Assembly: GCA_025355565.1 (NCBI GenBank)
Contig: JANXZK010000020.1
Span: 1 to 60,356, forward strand
DNA: 60,356 bases
Reading direction: 5' to 3'
Source: a bacterium
GTDB taxonomy: Bacteria > Patescibacteriota > Minisyncoccia > Phycocordibacterales > PALSA-1337
Part shown: positions 42,360 to 49,806 of the stretch, in pieces
How the letters are laid out: each line of letters begins with the position of its first letter
Position numbering within the stretch: position 1 is the stretch's first letter
Translations under genes and position numbers: made by a program
The notes under the pieces: model-generated
What the model saw: the letters and a program-made list of their open reading frames with translations, nothing else
What the model was told of the DNA's origin: nothing
Databases searched by the model: none

Positions 42360-42593
42360 TTAGGCAGGTAGGTTTTGGAGGGAACGCAGAAAAAATAGCT
42401 GTGTCGCAATTAATTTTTTTCCAATTTCTGATCTCTTCTTTACTTCTTCGATCAAGACATCTACCGACATGGGTTCTTTGTTGTTCCCAACGGAAAGACT
42501 CGCATTTGAAGGAATTGTTTTCAGACGAGCAATAACCAAGTTAACAATGTCTTGACTTATATCTTTTTGATCTGTAGAAATATTTTTATCCAT
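42360..42593 (-). CDS. Small protein of the caspase-like operon, unknown
   Basis: A 77-residue acidic protein. The C-terminal half, PMSVDVLIEEVKKRSEIGKK followed by LIATQLFFLRSLQNLPA, reads like a helical interaction module. The N-terminus (DISQDIVNLVIARLKTIPSN) is also helical. It overlaps the upstream gene by 8 nt and ends 3 nt before the caspase-like gene. By position it may regulate or recruit the peptidase. No nucleic-acid-binding motif is evident. Confidence 0.7.
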   Translation of the reverse strand: MDKNISTDQKDISQDIVNLVIARLKTIPSNASLSVGNNKEPMSVDVLIEEVKKRSEIGKKLIATQLFFLRSLQNLPA

Positions 42594-42795
42594 TTTGTTT
42601 TTCTTCTGTAGGAATGAATTTGAGTTCGATCAGTTTATCCAAAATCTTCTTACCCATTTCAGTATCGCCATTTATCTCTCTGTATGCAATCTCCCAAGTT
42701 ATAGGGCCACCTTGGTTTTCACCCAAGTCCAATACTATTTCTTTACGAATATTCAAAGGGAGATTTGCGTAAAATTTGAAGAATTTATCTTTCAT
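42586..42795 (-). CDS. Small first protein of the caspase-like operon, unknown
   Basis: A 69-residue protein: KFYANLPLNIRKEIVLDLGE, then GPITWEIAYREINGDTEMGK and KILDKLIELKFIP. The middle Trp-Glu-x-Ala-Tyr motif and the phrase GDTEMGKK parallel the SEIGKK phrase of the next protein, so the two may share an ancestor or partner surface. An extended -10 (TGGTATAAT on the minus strand, 42836-42828) lies about 33 nt upstream. It is the first gene of the three-gene unit. Confidence 0.7.
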   Translation of the reverse strand: MKDKFFKFYANLPLNIRKEIVLDLGENQGGPITWEIAYREINGDTEMGKKILDKLIELKFIPTEEKQNG

Positions 42796-42885
42796 AATAT
42801 TAATTTCAGTATACCTTAATCGCTGTGATTATACCATATACATAGACGATCAAAGATAGGTTATAGTTTCGATATGGAAGTGGTA

Positions 42886-42935
42886 TATAATATATCTGTA
42901 TGTCATTAGAAAACGCCAACTCGTGTGGCGTTTTC
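42886..42935 (+). promoter_or_regulatory. Promoter followed at once by an ATG and hairpin (mini-transcript, copy 2)
   Basis: TATAAT (42886-42891), ATG at 42900, hairpin GAAAACGCC (42909-42917)/GGCGTTTTC (42927-42935) with a nine-nt loop of different sequence (AACTCGTGT versus GGCCTGTAC in copy 1). The peptide frame starts MSLENANSCGVFLF. The stem is conserved and the loop varies, which points to function in RNA structure. Confidence 0.65.
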
Positions 42936-43096
42936 CTTTTCATACGGCGTTCTATGCAGGAGGCGAGGATTTGACGGGGGTCTGGGTCGGATAGCCCCGT
43001 GTTTGCATTACCGAAATGTCCATTTTTTGATTACTCGTATAGTCTCGCCCGCTTGGATCGTTTGGTTGTTCTGTATTTTATGTTACCATCCATCCT

Positions 43097-43795
43097 ATGA
43101 AGAAGAAAATTCGAAAAAGGGGAGACAAAAAAGCAGAATGGGAGATCTTCGATGATTGTGCGATTTGTCAGGCCATGAAGAATGGCCAGGCTAACACTTG
43201 TGATGGTTTGAGTAGGGCTTTTGCCGAGCAGAATCTCAAGAATAGTGTCATGACCATGAGGGTGCAGAATAAAAATGATCTATATTACGACGCGCTTAGC
43301 GCGGTAGAAATTGACGACTTTAAATCAGCAGAAGAGATGTTATTGAAAGCAAAGGATGTCGATCCTAATTATGTGCAGACATATATTGGGCTAGTGTCGG
43401 CATATTCGAGACCAAAAGACAAAAAGAAGAGGGAAGAGAACATTGTACTGGCATTCGAGAAAGTCAAGAAAATATTTCCTACATGGCCTGATGAGATGTT
43501 ATGGGGTTATATTGAGAACCGTGCATATTTGAGAGCCATTCAATACATGGCAGATCTGAAGGCGGACAGAGGTAAAATTGAAGACGCTGTAGAACTGTAC
43601 AAGTTGATCTTGAAGTTAAACCCGGGTGACAATCAAGGCGTTAGGTATGTTTTGGCTGGGCTCTATGCCGGAATCAGTGGCGACCAGATAAATATGATGT
43701 TCGACGAGGGTAATAGGAAGCAAGACTGGTCAAAGCTCGAGAAGCTTGTGAAGCAACAGAACAAGAAATATAATTTTTGGGGTTTGAGTAGTTGA
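43097..43795 (+). CDS. TPR-like protein with N-terminal Cys-x-x-Cys motif
   Basis: A 232-residue protein. The N-terminus has FDDCAICQAMKNGQ with a CxxC pair. From about 60, TPR-like helix pairs are visible: YYDALSAVEIDDFKSAEEML then LKAKDVDPNYVQTYIGLVSA, and GKIEDAVELYKLILKLNPGD. It probably mediates protein contacts; no enzyme motif is seen. TGTTACCAT (TACCAT 43084-43089) ends 7 nt before the ATG, a leaderless arrangement. Confidence 0.75.
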   Translation: MKKKIRKRGDKKAEWEIFDDCAICQAMKNGQANTCDGLSRAFAEQNLKNSVMTMRVQNKNDLYYDALSAVEIDDFKSAEEMLLKAKDVDPNYVQTYIGLVSAYSRPKDKKKREENIVLAFEKVKKIFPTWPDEMLWGYIENRAYLRAIQYMADLKADRGKIEDAVELYKLILKLNPGDNQGVRYVLAGLYAGISGDQINMMFDEGNRKQDWSKLEKLVKQQNKKYNFWGLSS

Positions 43796-43930
43796 ACGTT
43801 CTGACGCGATGATTATAACAGTGGACAGACTTACTAGCTGATGCAGCCGCCGAACACACCACATCGGTCCTTTGTAAACAGGGCATTCCTTGATTCCTAA
43901 CTCGCGCTAGCCAGAGCTCCTAAAGAATCA

Positions 43931-44080
43931 ATGTCGCACAATAGAAGCTTTTCCGACAGTCCCTAGGTGGGGATAACTTCACGCATATCCCCTCATGGCA
44001 GTAATTCGTAATTTTTGCATCGGTATTGAGCCATGAAAAGAATGATTACTGCCATGAAGGGATACACGTGGATAACTTTT
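43931..44080 (+). repeat. 150-bp repeat, copy 1 (MITE-like)
   Basis: It is nearly identical to 44856-45006, with two visible differences. Inside, CACGCATATCCCCTCATGGC and the following AGTAAT (from about 43980) are the inverse of the segment ending at about 44069 (ATTACTGCCATGAAGGGATA, then CACGTG). This gives about 26-bp terminal inverted repeats around a 44-nt centre. There is no ORF. It also contains a GTGGATAACTTT end reminiscent of a DnaA box. Confidence 0.9.
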
Positions 44081-44231
44081 AGATCTCCATTACGAGTGGA
44101 GTATGGTCACTTTTTATAGAGGCTGGCGAGTACAAATGCTTGTGTTCACTTTCGTCAAATAGGAACTCGACATTGAACGTGGTGATATTCATATAACTAA
44201 TGATAACATATAGTTGTGATATACTTTGTCC

Positions 44232-44747
44232 ATGAAAGATTCTCAAAACAACCTCGCTTTTATAGACGGTCAAAATCTTCACCTCGGTACTAAGGAAGGT
44301 GGTTGGAGTGTGGACTACAAGAAATTACGTGTATATCTCACGGATAAGTATCATGTTTTGGAAGCCTACTATTTTTTTGGCTATGTCGACGAAGAACAGC
44401 AGGAACTATACAATAATCTTCAGAAAGCAGGATTTATTGTTTCGTTTAAGGAACACAACCCTGCTATGCTTGGCCAAAAGAAGGGGAATGTTGATACGGA
44501 TATTGTCTTTGAAATTATGAAAAATCTGATCGAAAATATGAAGTTCAGTAAAGTGATCATCGTATCTGGAGATGGAGACTACAAAAAAGTCATCGACTAT
44601 TTGATAAAAGGGGACAGGTTCGAAAAGATTCTTTTTCCCAACACAAAATTTGCATCTTCTTTATATAAAAAACTGGGTGCAGAGCGCTTTGATTATCTAG
44701 ACAACGTCAAAAGCTATATACAATACGAACATAAGAAACGTAAATGA
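44232..44747 (+). CDS. NYN-domain (LabA/PIN-like) ribonuclease
   Basis: A 171-residue PIN-fold protein. LAFIDGQNLHLGT (Asp12, Asn15), KKGNVDTDIVFEIM (Asp88, Asp90) and VIIVSGDGDYKKVIDYL (Asp114, Asp116) supply the acidic metal site. FPNTKFASSLYKKLGAERFD completes the family pattern. NYN proteins act on RNA. TATACT (44220-44225) is 6 nt before ATG 44232, so the transcript is probably leaderless. The gene is flanked by two 150-bp direct repeats and may have been moved with them. Confidence 0.9.
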   Translation: MKDSQNNLAFIDGQNLHLGTKEGGWSVDYKKLRVYLTDKYHVLEAYYFFGYVDEEQQELYNNLQKAGFIVSFKEHNPAMLGQKKGNVDTDIVFEIMKNLIENMKFSKVIIVSGDGDYKKVIDYLIKGDRFEKILFPNTKFASSLYKKLGAERFDYLDNVKSYIQYEHKKRK

Positions 44748-44787
44748 AAAAGGCTCCTAAGGCACGAGACCTTTCGGATCCTTTTTC
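44746..44787 (+). terminator. Terminator of the NYN gene
   Basis: GAAAAAGG (44746-44753) pairs with CCTTTTTC (44780-44787), enclosing inner pairs, and is followed by GTCTT. Confidence 0.6.
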
Positions 44788-44855
44788 GTCTTAATACGTC
44801 ATTAATGTAGTCTATAGGAGCGCAAAAGTCAAGGCCTTGACAGGTCTGGAATATG

Positions 44856-45006
44856 ATGTCGCACAATAGAAGCTTTTCCGACAGTTCCTAGGTGGGGGAT
44901 AACTTCACGCATATCCCCTCATGGCAGTAATTCGTAATTTTTGCATCGGTATTGAGCCATGAAAAGAATGATTACTGCCATGAAGGGATACACGTGGATA
45001 ACTTTT
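44856..45006 (+). repeat. 150-bp repeat, copy 2 (MITE-like)
   Basis: Same sequence and orientation as 43931-44080, with one extra G in the G-run and one C/T difference. It ends at the 3' end of the PL14-like pseudogene. Confidence 0.9.
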
Positions 45007-45680
45007 TTAGCGCGGCGTTCTAAAAGTGAATTTGAAATCTTTGAAATAGATTTTCTCATCTTTATCCGGTGCCCATGTCAGATCATTTCCACCGAAGAAT
45101 ACTGCGAATTTGAATGAATCAATACCAAACGAATCATCGTTTCTAAACCGTAGAGTAAGATTGCAGACTTCCTCGTCATCAAACCACGATATCAATTTTC
45201 CATCATCCTTAGCCGGTGTGTTCATTTTTATGTATGTTTTCATTGTGTGCCACACATCAGGCGTCAGATATGCTCTATCTTCTTGATGTGCTTTCAAAGT
45301 ATTCCATTCTTTCCACATTTGAGAAGTAATCGGAACTTGTTTATTTAGAGCTTTCGTCCAGATAAAATCTTGACCCCATTGCTTCGTTGCATCCTTGCCC
45401 TCGAAATAGACATACTGCGTCATCATACCTAACTCTCGCCACATGACTCGTGCAGAAAATCCACTGGGCGTATTTCTGCCACCCATCGGACTGGATCCAC
45501 CACAAAAGCCTGGCAACTTACCACCTCGCTTGAAATCAAAATCGTTATCGACTCTGACTTTGTATTCAACTGTAGCTTCATTATATGTTTTACCAAATCG
45601 CGCGCCCCACGAAGTGCCTCCAATCTCTGGACCCGTTTGTCCCTTTAAGCAGGTGACACAGAGAACGTTTTCTTTGTCTA

Positions 45681-46787
45681 CTGACCTTCACCCAACTCCC
45701 GTCTAATATGGTATGATGTAGGGATGAAAACATCCCATCACCACCCTTCCCGAGCCATGTCCCAGGATGAGCTCGAGAAGCGCCGTATGAAGGCGGCAGG
45801 TTACTTCAAATCTGGGGAAACAAACGGTTGGATATGCAAAAAGCTCGGTGTGACACACGGATCGGTGACAGAGTGGCATGCGAAATGGAAAGAAGGTGGC
45901 ACAGATGCCCTCCTTCAAGGTAAATACGGCAGGGTCTCCAAGTTGTCTCCTGAACAGGAGAAACAGATCCAGGAAGATATCTTGAAAGGCGCCAAGGAAT
46001 GCGGCTACGACACTGACTACTGGAGCCTCCGCCGATTAACAGACTACATCAAAAAGGAAACGAATATTTCATACAGAGATCGGTCGGTTTGGCATACACT
46101 AGAACGCTTTGGATTTTCATGTCAGAAACCAGCAAGGAGGGCGCGCGAACGCGATGAAAAAGCGATCATGACCTGGTTGAAGACAACGTGGCCTGCGACT
46201 AAAAAGGGGGTCTCAAAAACAAAGCAACCTTTGGCTTTTTCGACGAATCAGGGGTAACTGACAAACCACCAGTGCGTACTACATGGGGCAAGAAGGGGGT
46301 AACACCGATCACCATATCGGCTGGAGGGTGGAAGCATCTCACACTCCTTGGAATGATCACCTGGAATTCAAAAGCGAGGAAGACAGGGAATCTAGCCTGG
46401 GTGAAGCATGGTAGCGTAAACACCGAGACGATCCTCGGCGTGCTTGCCGACATGAAAAAGAAATACGAGCACGAGGGGCGATTCATCCTCATCTGGGATG
46501 GTTTGGCTCCACATCACTCGAAGGCGGTCAAAGCAGTGATTGAAGCCAACAAAAGCTGGCTTTCCGTGCACAGATTCCCAGCCTACGCACCTGAACTCAA
46601 TCCGCAGGAGTACCAGTGGTCGTCACTCAAACGAAAAGACCTCGGTAACTACTGCCCGCCCACCATGAAAGACCTTGCCACAAAAGTCAGGAAGGGACTC
46701 CAGAGAATGAAGAGGTCGACATCAATATTGAAAGGATTCATGGTCAAATCAGGGCTGTGGTCAAGACGGGAGTTGGGTGAAGGTCAG
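45681..46787 (+). mobile_element. IS630-family insertion sequence, apparently intact
   Basis: Terminal inverted repeats CTGACCTTCACCCAACTCCC plus GTCT (45681-45704) and the exact complement at 46764-46787 bound 1107 bp. TA flanks both ends (45679-45680 and 46788-46789), the target duplication of IS630/mariner-type elements. It carries a two-frame DDE transposase. It interrupts the PL14-like gene. Confidence 0.95.
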
Positions 46788-46790
46788 TAG
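45724..46790 (+). CDS. IS630-type DDE transposase, two frames joined by -1 frameshift
   Basis: Frame A (45724-46257) holds a helix-turn-helix (GETNGWICKKLGVTHGSVTE). Frame B (-1) holds the catalytic residues: FGFFDESG (first Asp), RFILIWDGLAPHHSKAVKAV (second Asp), and FPAYAPELNPQEYQW (Glu). Frame B is open only after a stop at 46200-46202. The heptamer A AAG GGG at 46203-46209 would allow -1 slippage there and yields PATKK-GGLKNKATFGFFDE. A TATGAT -10 preceded by TGG ends 6 nt before the ATG. The stop TAG of frame B is formed by the target-duplication TA plus the next G. Confidence 0.9.
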
Positions 46791-46879
46791 TATTGTGCTT
46801 GACCCACCTTCCCATTCGCGCACAAATTCCCGCGGTTTTGAAGAGACATTATAAAACGGCGTGGATTGCTCCCTTAAAA

Positions 46880-47212
46880 TTACAGATCAAATAAAAATCT
46901 TATCCCAATCCCAAATAGAATTGAAAATATATTTGCTATCGCTGAAATAACGATAGATTTTTTCCAACCTACTTGAAACGCTAGGTTATACCACATTGCT
47001 TCAAGGATAAATACTCCAAGCTCTATGAAAATATAAGGTGCGTTTTGTATATACAAAAAATATATCGCTATTGGATGAGTCAGCGAGTTAATAAGTACAA
47101 TTCCAAATATCCACTGCCAAAGCTTCTTCGGCTTTTGTATGACAATAATAATCGCAGTTTCTGAAATTATGGTAACAGCATATGCGAGTAGTATTGCTTT
47201 TTCAATAAACAT
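46880..47212 (-). CDS. Small polytopic membrane protein
   Basis: A 110-residue protein with about four membrane segments (ILLAYAVTIISETAIIIVI, WIFGIVLINSLTHPIAIYFL, APYIFIELGVFILEAMWY, IVISAIANIFSILFGIGIRF). Its ATG directly abuts the stop of the upstream secreted-protein gene. Unknown function. The pair may form an envelope complex. Confidence 0.75.
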   Translation of the reverse strand: MFIEKAILLAYAVTIISETAIIIVIQKPKKLWQWIFGIVLINSLTHPIAIYFLYIQNAPYIFIELGVFILEAMWYNLAFQVGWKKSIVISAIANIFSILFGIGIRFLFDL

Positions 47213-48457
47213 TTATTTTTTTCTAAATGCCAAGAATCCTAAAATTCCTATTAACGCCAGAAGTGGAAGCCAAACATATATCCGCATAAGTGGATTTGAA
47301 GAGTTTACCAGCATGTCAGTTTTTTTCTCTGGTGTTGGTTCATCTAAAACTGTTGATGCTGTGTTTAGACCCCCAGTATTGTGACCGGCAAGAATTGTTG
47401 TTTTTACCAGGAATGAATCAATTTCAGCAAGTGAAGCAGAATCTCTTTTGACTATATAACTAATATCTGGGTATTTCTTTATGAATTGGAGTGCTTTCTG
47501 GTTGAAATCATCAAAATCTTTTTTATGAGACGAAACAAATGTGTCAAAAGTAGATTTGCACCCTTGCGTCTCAATTTGAGATAAATCCCATCGTACAAAA
47601 TCCACTTGTGGTGTTTGTACGCCAGAATTTTCATGTGTCCAAAAATCTGGTCGGGGTAGAGTAACAACATTTCTACCATCAGAAAATCTTGAAACGATAT
47701 TTGTTATATTAAAACCGTTGATCTCTTCGGGAAAACTGTTTGGCCTATGTTCAAGGGAAAGCTGATACTCAACACGCACTCGATTATCGCAGGAAGAAAG
47801 TGCTGAATCGAGCTTTTGAAGAAGTATATTATATGCCGTGCTTGCATTTATAAACTCCTGACTTGCTACCGCCTTCCTTCCGGGAGTCATACCCTGCACA
47901 GTACTATCGCCAGGCCCGAATTTATATGTCGTCGGTATCAGGTTGTCCAAATTAATATTTGTTCTCTCGTATGGAAAAGAAACCCATCCAAAACCGTTAG
48001 TTCCAAAATTCGATAGCTTCATACCATCAATTGTCATCCCCTCAAACAAGTTCTGGCTATACATTATATTTTGGATATCTTCACTAGATGAATGCATCGA
48101 AGTAAAATACTCAAACTCATTTTTCAGGTTCGCCATGTTGCCAGTCGTTGATTGCAGTCTGTAAAACATTCCATCCGGCGCAAATGAAAATGAATTAGTC
48201 TTAAACTCGTAACAGTTACCTGGCTCCACGATTGTCCAAGGCCGTCCAAGATGACTACCGATAGTAGACGAATAATCATATATCAAAAACCCATCGGAAA
48301 ATTCTGGGTTTGTAACACTCACACACAATATTTTACCCGGGGTAACCCATAAATCTTTGGCTTCGTAAATGCTTTGTCCGGAATCATCAGCTTTTACAGT
48401 TCTTGCCCCAACGATTAAAAGTGCCAGAACAAAAAGTAAACTCAAATATTTTTTCAT
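47213..48457 (-). CDS. Surface protein with signal peptide and C-terminal anchor, unknown
   Basis: A 414-residue protein. The signal peptide MKKYLSLLFVLALLIVGART is followed by about 350 residues of extracellular domain with several Trp and few Cys, then a C-terminal membrane segment and basic tail (IYVWLPLLALIGILGFLAFR, KK). No LPXTG motif. There is no recognised domain. It is encoded back to back with the small membrane protein (TAA immediately followed by ATG), so the two are cotranslated. Confidence 0.75.
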   Translation of the reverse strand: MKKYLSLLFVLALLIVGARTVKADDSGQSIYEAKDLWVTPGKILCVSVTNPEFSDGFLIYDYSSTIGSHLGRPWTIVEPGNCYEFKTNSFSFAPDGMFYRLQSTTGNMANLKNEFEYFTSMHSSSEDIQNIMYSQNLFEGMTIDGMKLSNFGTNGFGWVSFPYERTNINLDNLIPTTYKFGPGDSTVQGMTPGRKAVASQEFINASTAYNILLQKLDSALSSCDNRVRVEYQLSLEHRPNSFPEEINGFNITNIVSRFSDGRNVVTLPRPDFWTHENSGVQTPQVDFVRWDLSQIETQGCKSTFDTFVSSHKKDFDDFNQKALQFIKKYPDISYIVKRDSASLAEIDSFLVKTTILAGHNTGGLNTASTVLDEPTPEKKTDMLVNSSNPLMRIYVWLPLLALIGILGFLAFRKK

Positions 48458-48642
48458 ATATAAAATTTAATTAGTAATAATTCTTAACGAGGAATACATC
48501 GAAAAATCTTTTATTAGGTTATGGTTCTATTCTATCATTTCCTGTGTTTTTTCTTAATAGCCCGCCCCGCCAAAAAATCCTTGGTCGGCGCTTTGCGCCG
48601 TCCGCTTGTATCCACCGAAAAAATCGTTGAGTTCCTTATTGG

Positions 48643-48726
48643 TGCCGAAGGTGGGACTTGAACCCACACGAGCTTGCGCTCATAGCATTTTGAGTGCTAC
48701 GTGTATGCCAATTTCACCACTTCGGC
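48643..48726 (-). tRNA. tRNA-Leu(CAA)
   Basis: Minus strand: acceptor GCCGAAG/CTTCGGC, anticodon stem TAGCA/TGCTA with loop CTCAAAA (anticodon CAA), a long variable arm (GAGC-gcaa-GCTC), T-arm GTGGG-TTCAAGT-CCCAC, discriminator A. Here CCA is encoded (48642-48640), unlike the other tRNAs in the window. Confidence 0.93.
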
Positions 48727-48789
48727 AACATATGTAGTTTACTTGAAATCTGCGTAAAATCAACTCTCCACTATATTTCCGGAGTCTGC

Positions 48790-48795
48790 TATAAT
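48790..48795 (+). promoter_or_regulatory. Extended -10 of parB
   Basis: TGC then TATAAT, 9 nt before ATG 48805; the 5' leader would be about 2-3 nt. Confidence 0.65.
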
Positions 48796-48804
48796 CCTAC
48801 TATC

Positions 48805-49794
48805 ATGCAGCAAAACTCGTATGTGAATAATGCGATCTTTTGGATCGAAGTGGAGAAGATCCATCCTAACCCGTATCAGCCTCGCCAAGAGTTCGATGAG
48901 GCTAAGCTCAAGGATCTATCAGAGTCGATCAGGATGTATGGTGTATTACAGCCGCTCGTCGTTACTAGAAAAGAGGTATATCACGAGGGTGCCGGCATGT
49001 CGGTCGAGTATGAGCTCATCTCCGGTGAGCGCCGTCTGCGTGCATCAAAATTGGCGAAATTGGCTCAAGTGCCAGTACTCATCAGGAATGGTGAAGAAGA
49101 TTCTTTGCTTAAACTGGAGATGGCGATCATCGAAAATCTCCAACGCGAAGATCTGAATGCTGTAGATCGTGCTAGATCGTTCGATAGGCTAGTCAAGGAA
49201 TTCAAATTGAAACAAGCTCAAGTCGCCGACAAGGTCGGAAAGAGCCGTGAATATGTTTCAAACTCGCTCCGCATCTTGACCCTACCAGATCTCATGATCA
49301 CCGCTCTCGCTGAAGGGAAGATTTCAGAAGGTCATACTAGGCCACTCCTCATGTTGACTGACAGACCAGAAGAACAATTGGTCTTGTTCAAGGAAATAAT
49401 GGCAAAGAAATTGACTGTACGCGAAGCGGAGTCGATGTCTCGACGTGTGGCGACGGAAAAGATCCGTAACAAAGGGAAATATCTCGATCCTGCGATCATG
49501 GAGATGGAAAAGTCGTTTACAGAGACATTGGGTACACGTGTCAGGATCGAGAGAGTGAAGGAAGGAGGGACTGTCGTCATCGACTTCTTTAGTCCTGATG
49601 ATCTGCGAGTATTGCTCGAAAAATTGGCGAATGGTGGCGGGGTGAAGCATGGAGAAGGAAGGAAGGAGAGTGGAGAACAAATATTGAATGACCGAACACC
49701 AATAGCTAATATTGCCGAAGACGATCGAGCGCCTATTGACGTAAAAAAAGAAGAAAATGAAGAGATCTATTCGTTGAAAGATTTTTCGTTATAA
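48805..49794 (+). CDS. parB: Chromosome partitioning protein ParB
   Basis: A 329-residue centromere-binding CTPase. EVEKIHPNPYQPRQEFDEAK, LISGERRLRASKLA (CTP-binding GERR motif), IENLQREDLNAVDRARSFDR, and the helix-turn-helix KQAQVADKVGKSREYVSNSL are all present. The charged C-terminal tail is variable. A longer frame from 48694 overlaps the tRNA and is rejected. No parA is adjacent and I saw no parS site. Confidence 0.95.
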   Translation: MQQNSYVNNAIFWIEVEKIHPNPYQPRQEFDEAKLKDLSESIRMYGVLQPLVVTRKEVYHEGAGMSVEYELISGERRLRASKLAKLAQVPVLIRNGEEDSLLKLEMAIIENLQREDLNAVDRARSFDRLVKEFKLKQAQVADKVGKSREYVSNSLRILTLPDLMITALAEGKISEGHTRPLLMLTDRPEEQLVLFKEIMAKKLTVREAESMSRRVATEKIRNKGKYLDPAIMEMEKSFTETLGTRVRIERVKEGGTVVIDFFSPDDLRVLLEKLANGGGVKHGEGRKESGEQILNDRTPIANIAEDDRAPIDVKKEENEEIYSLKDFSL

Positions 49795-49806
49795 TTATTT
49801 TCGCTG

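Larger units (their letters stand above)
45007..46886 (-). pseudogene. Polysaccharide-lyase-14-like gene split by an IS630-type element
   Basis: Minus-strand frame 45680-45007 encodes TGPEIGGTSWGARFGKTY, NDFDFKRGGKLPGFCGG and GFSARVMWRELGMMTQYVY, ending KIYFKDFKFTFRTPR. This resembles alginate-lyase-like PL14 proteins. Removing the element (45681-46787) and one TA joins the frame to EFVREWEGGSSTILDKENVL, and it stays open up to TGA at 46889-46887. No ATG is visible in that 5' part, so the N-terminus was probably already lost. It is a disrupted gene, not expressed as one protein. Confidence 0.75.

Noticed and set aside
42900..42974. Real peptide gene from the second mini-transcript
   Set aside because: The frame is possible, but the shared bases are explained by the hairpin stem, and the two peptides diverge after the hairpin, so a coding role is not favoured.
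43931..45006. IS200/IS605 element with TnpB
   Set aside because: The repeats have internal palindromes, but the gene between them is an NYN nuclease, not TnpA or TnpB, and no transposase lies inside.
48694..48804. N-terminal extension of ParB
   Set aside because: It overlaps the tRNA-Leu gene and does not resemble ParB. The promoter and protein start fit ATG 48805.
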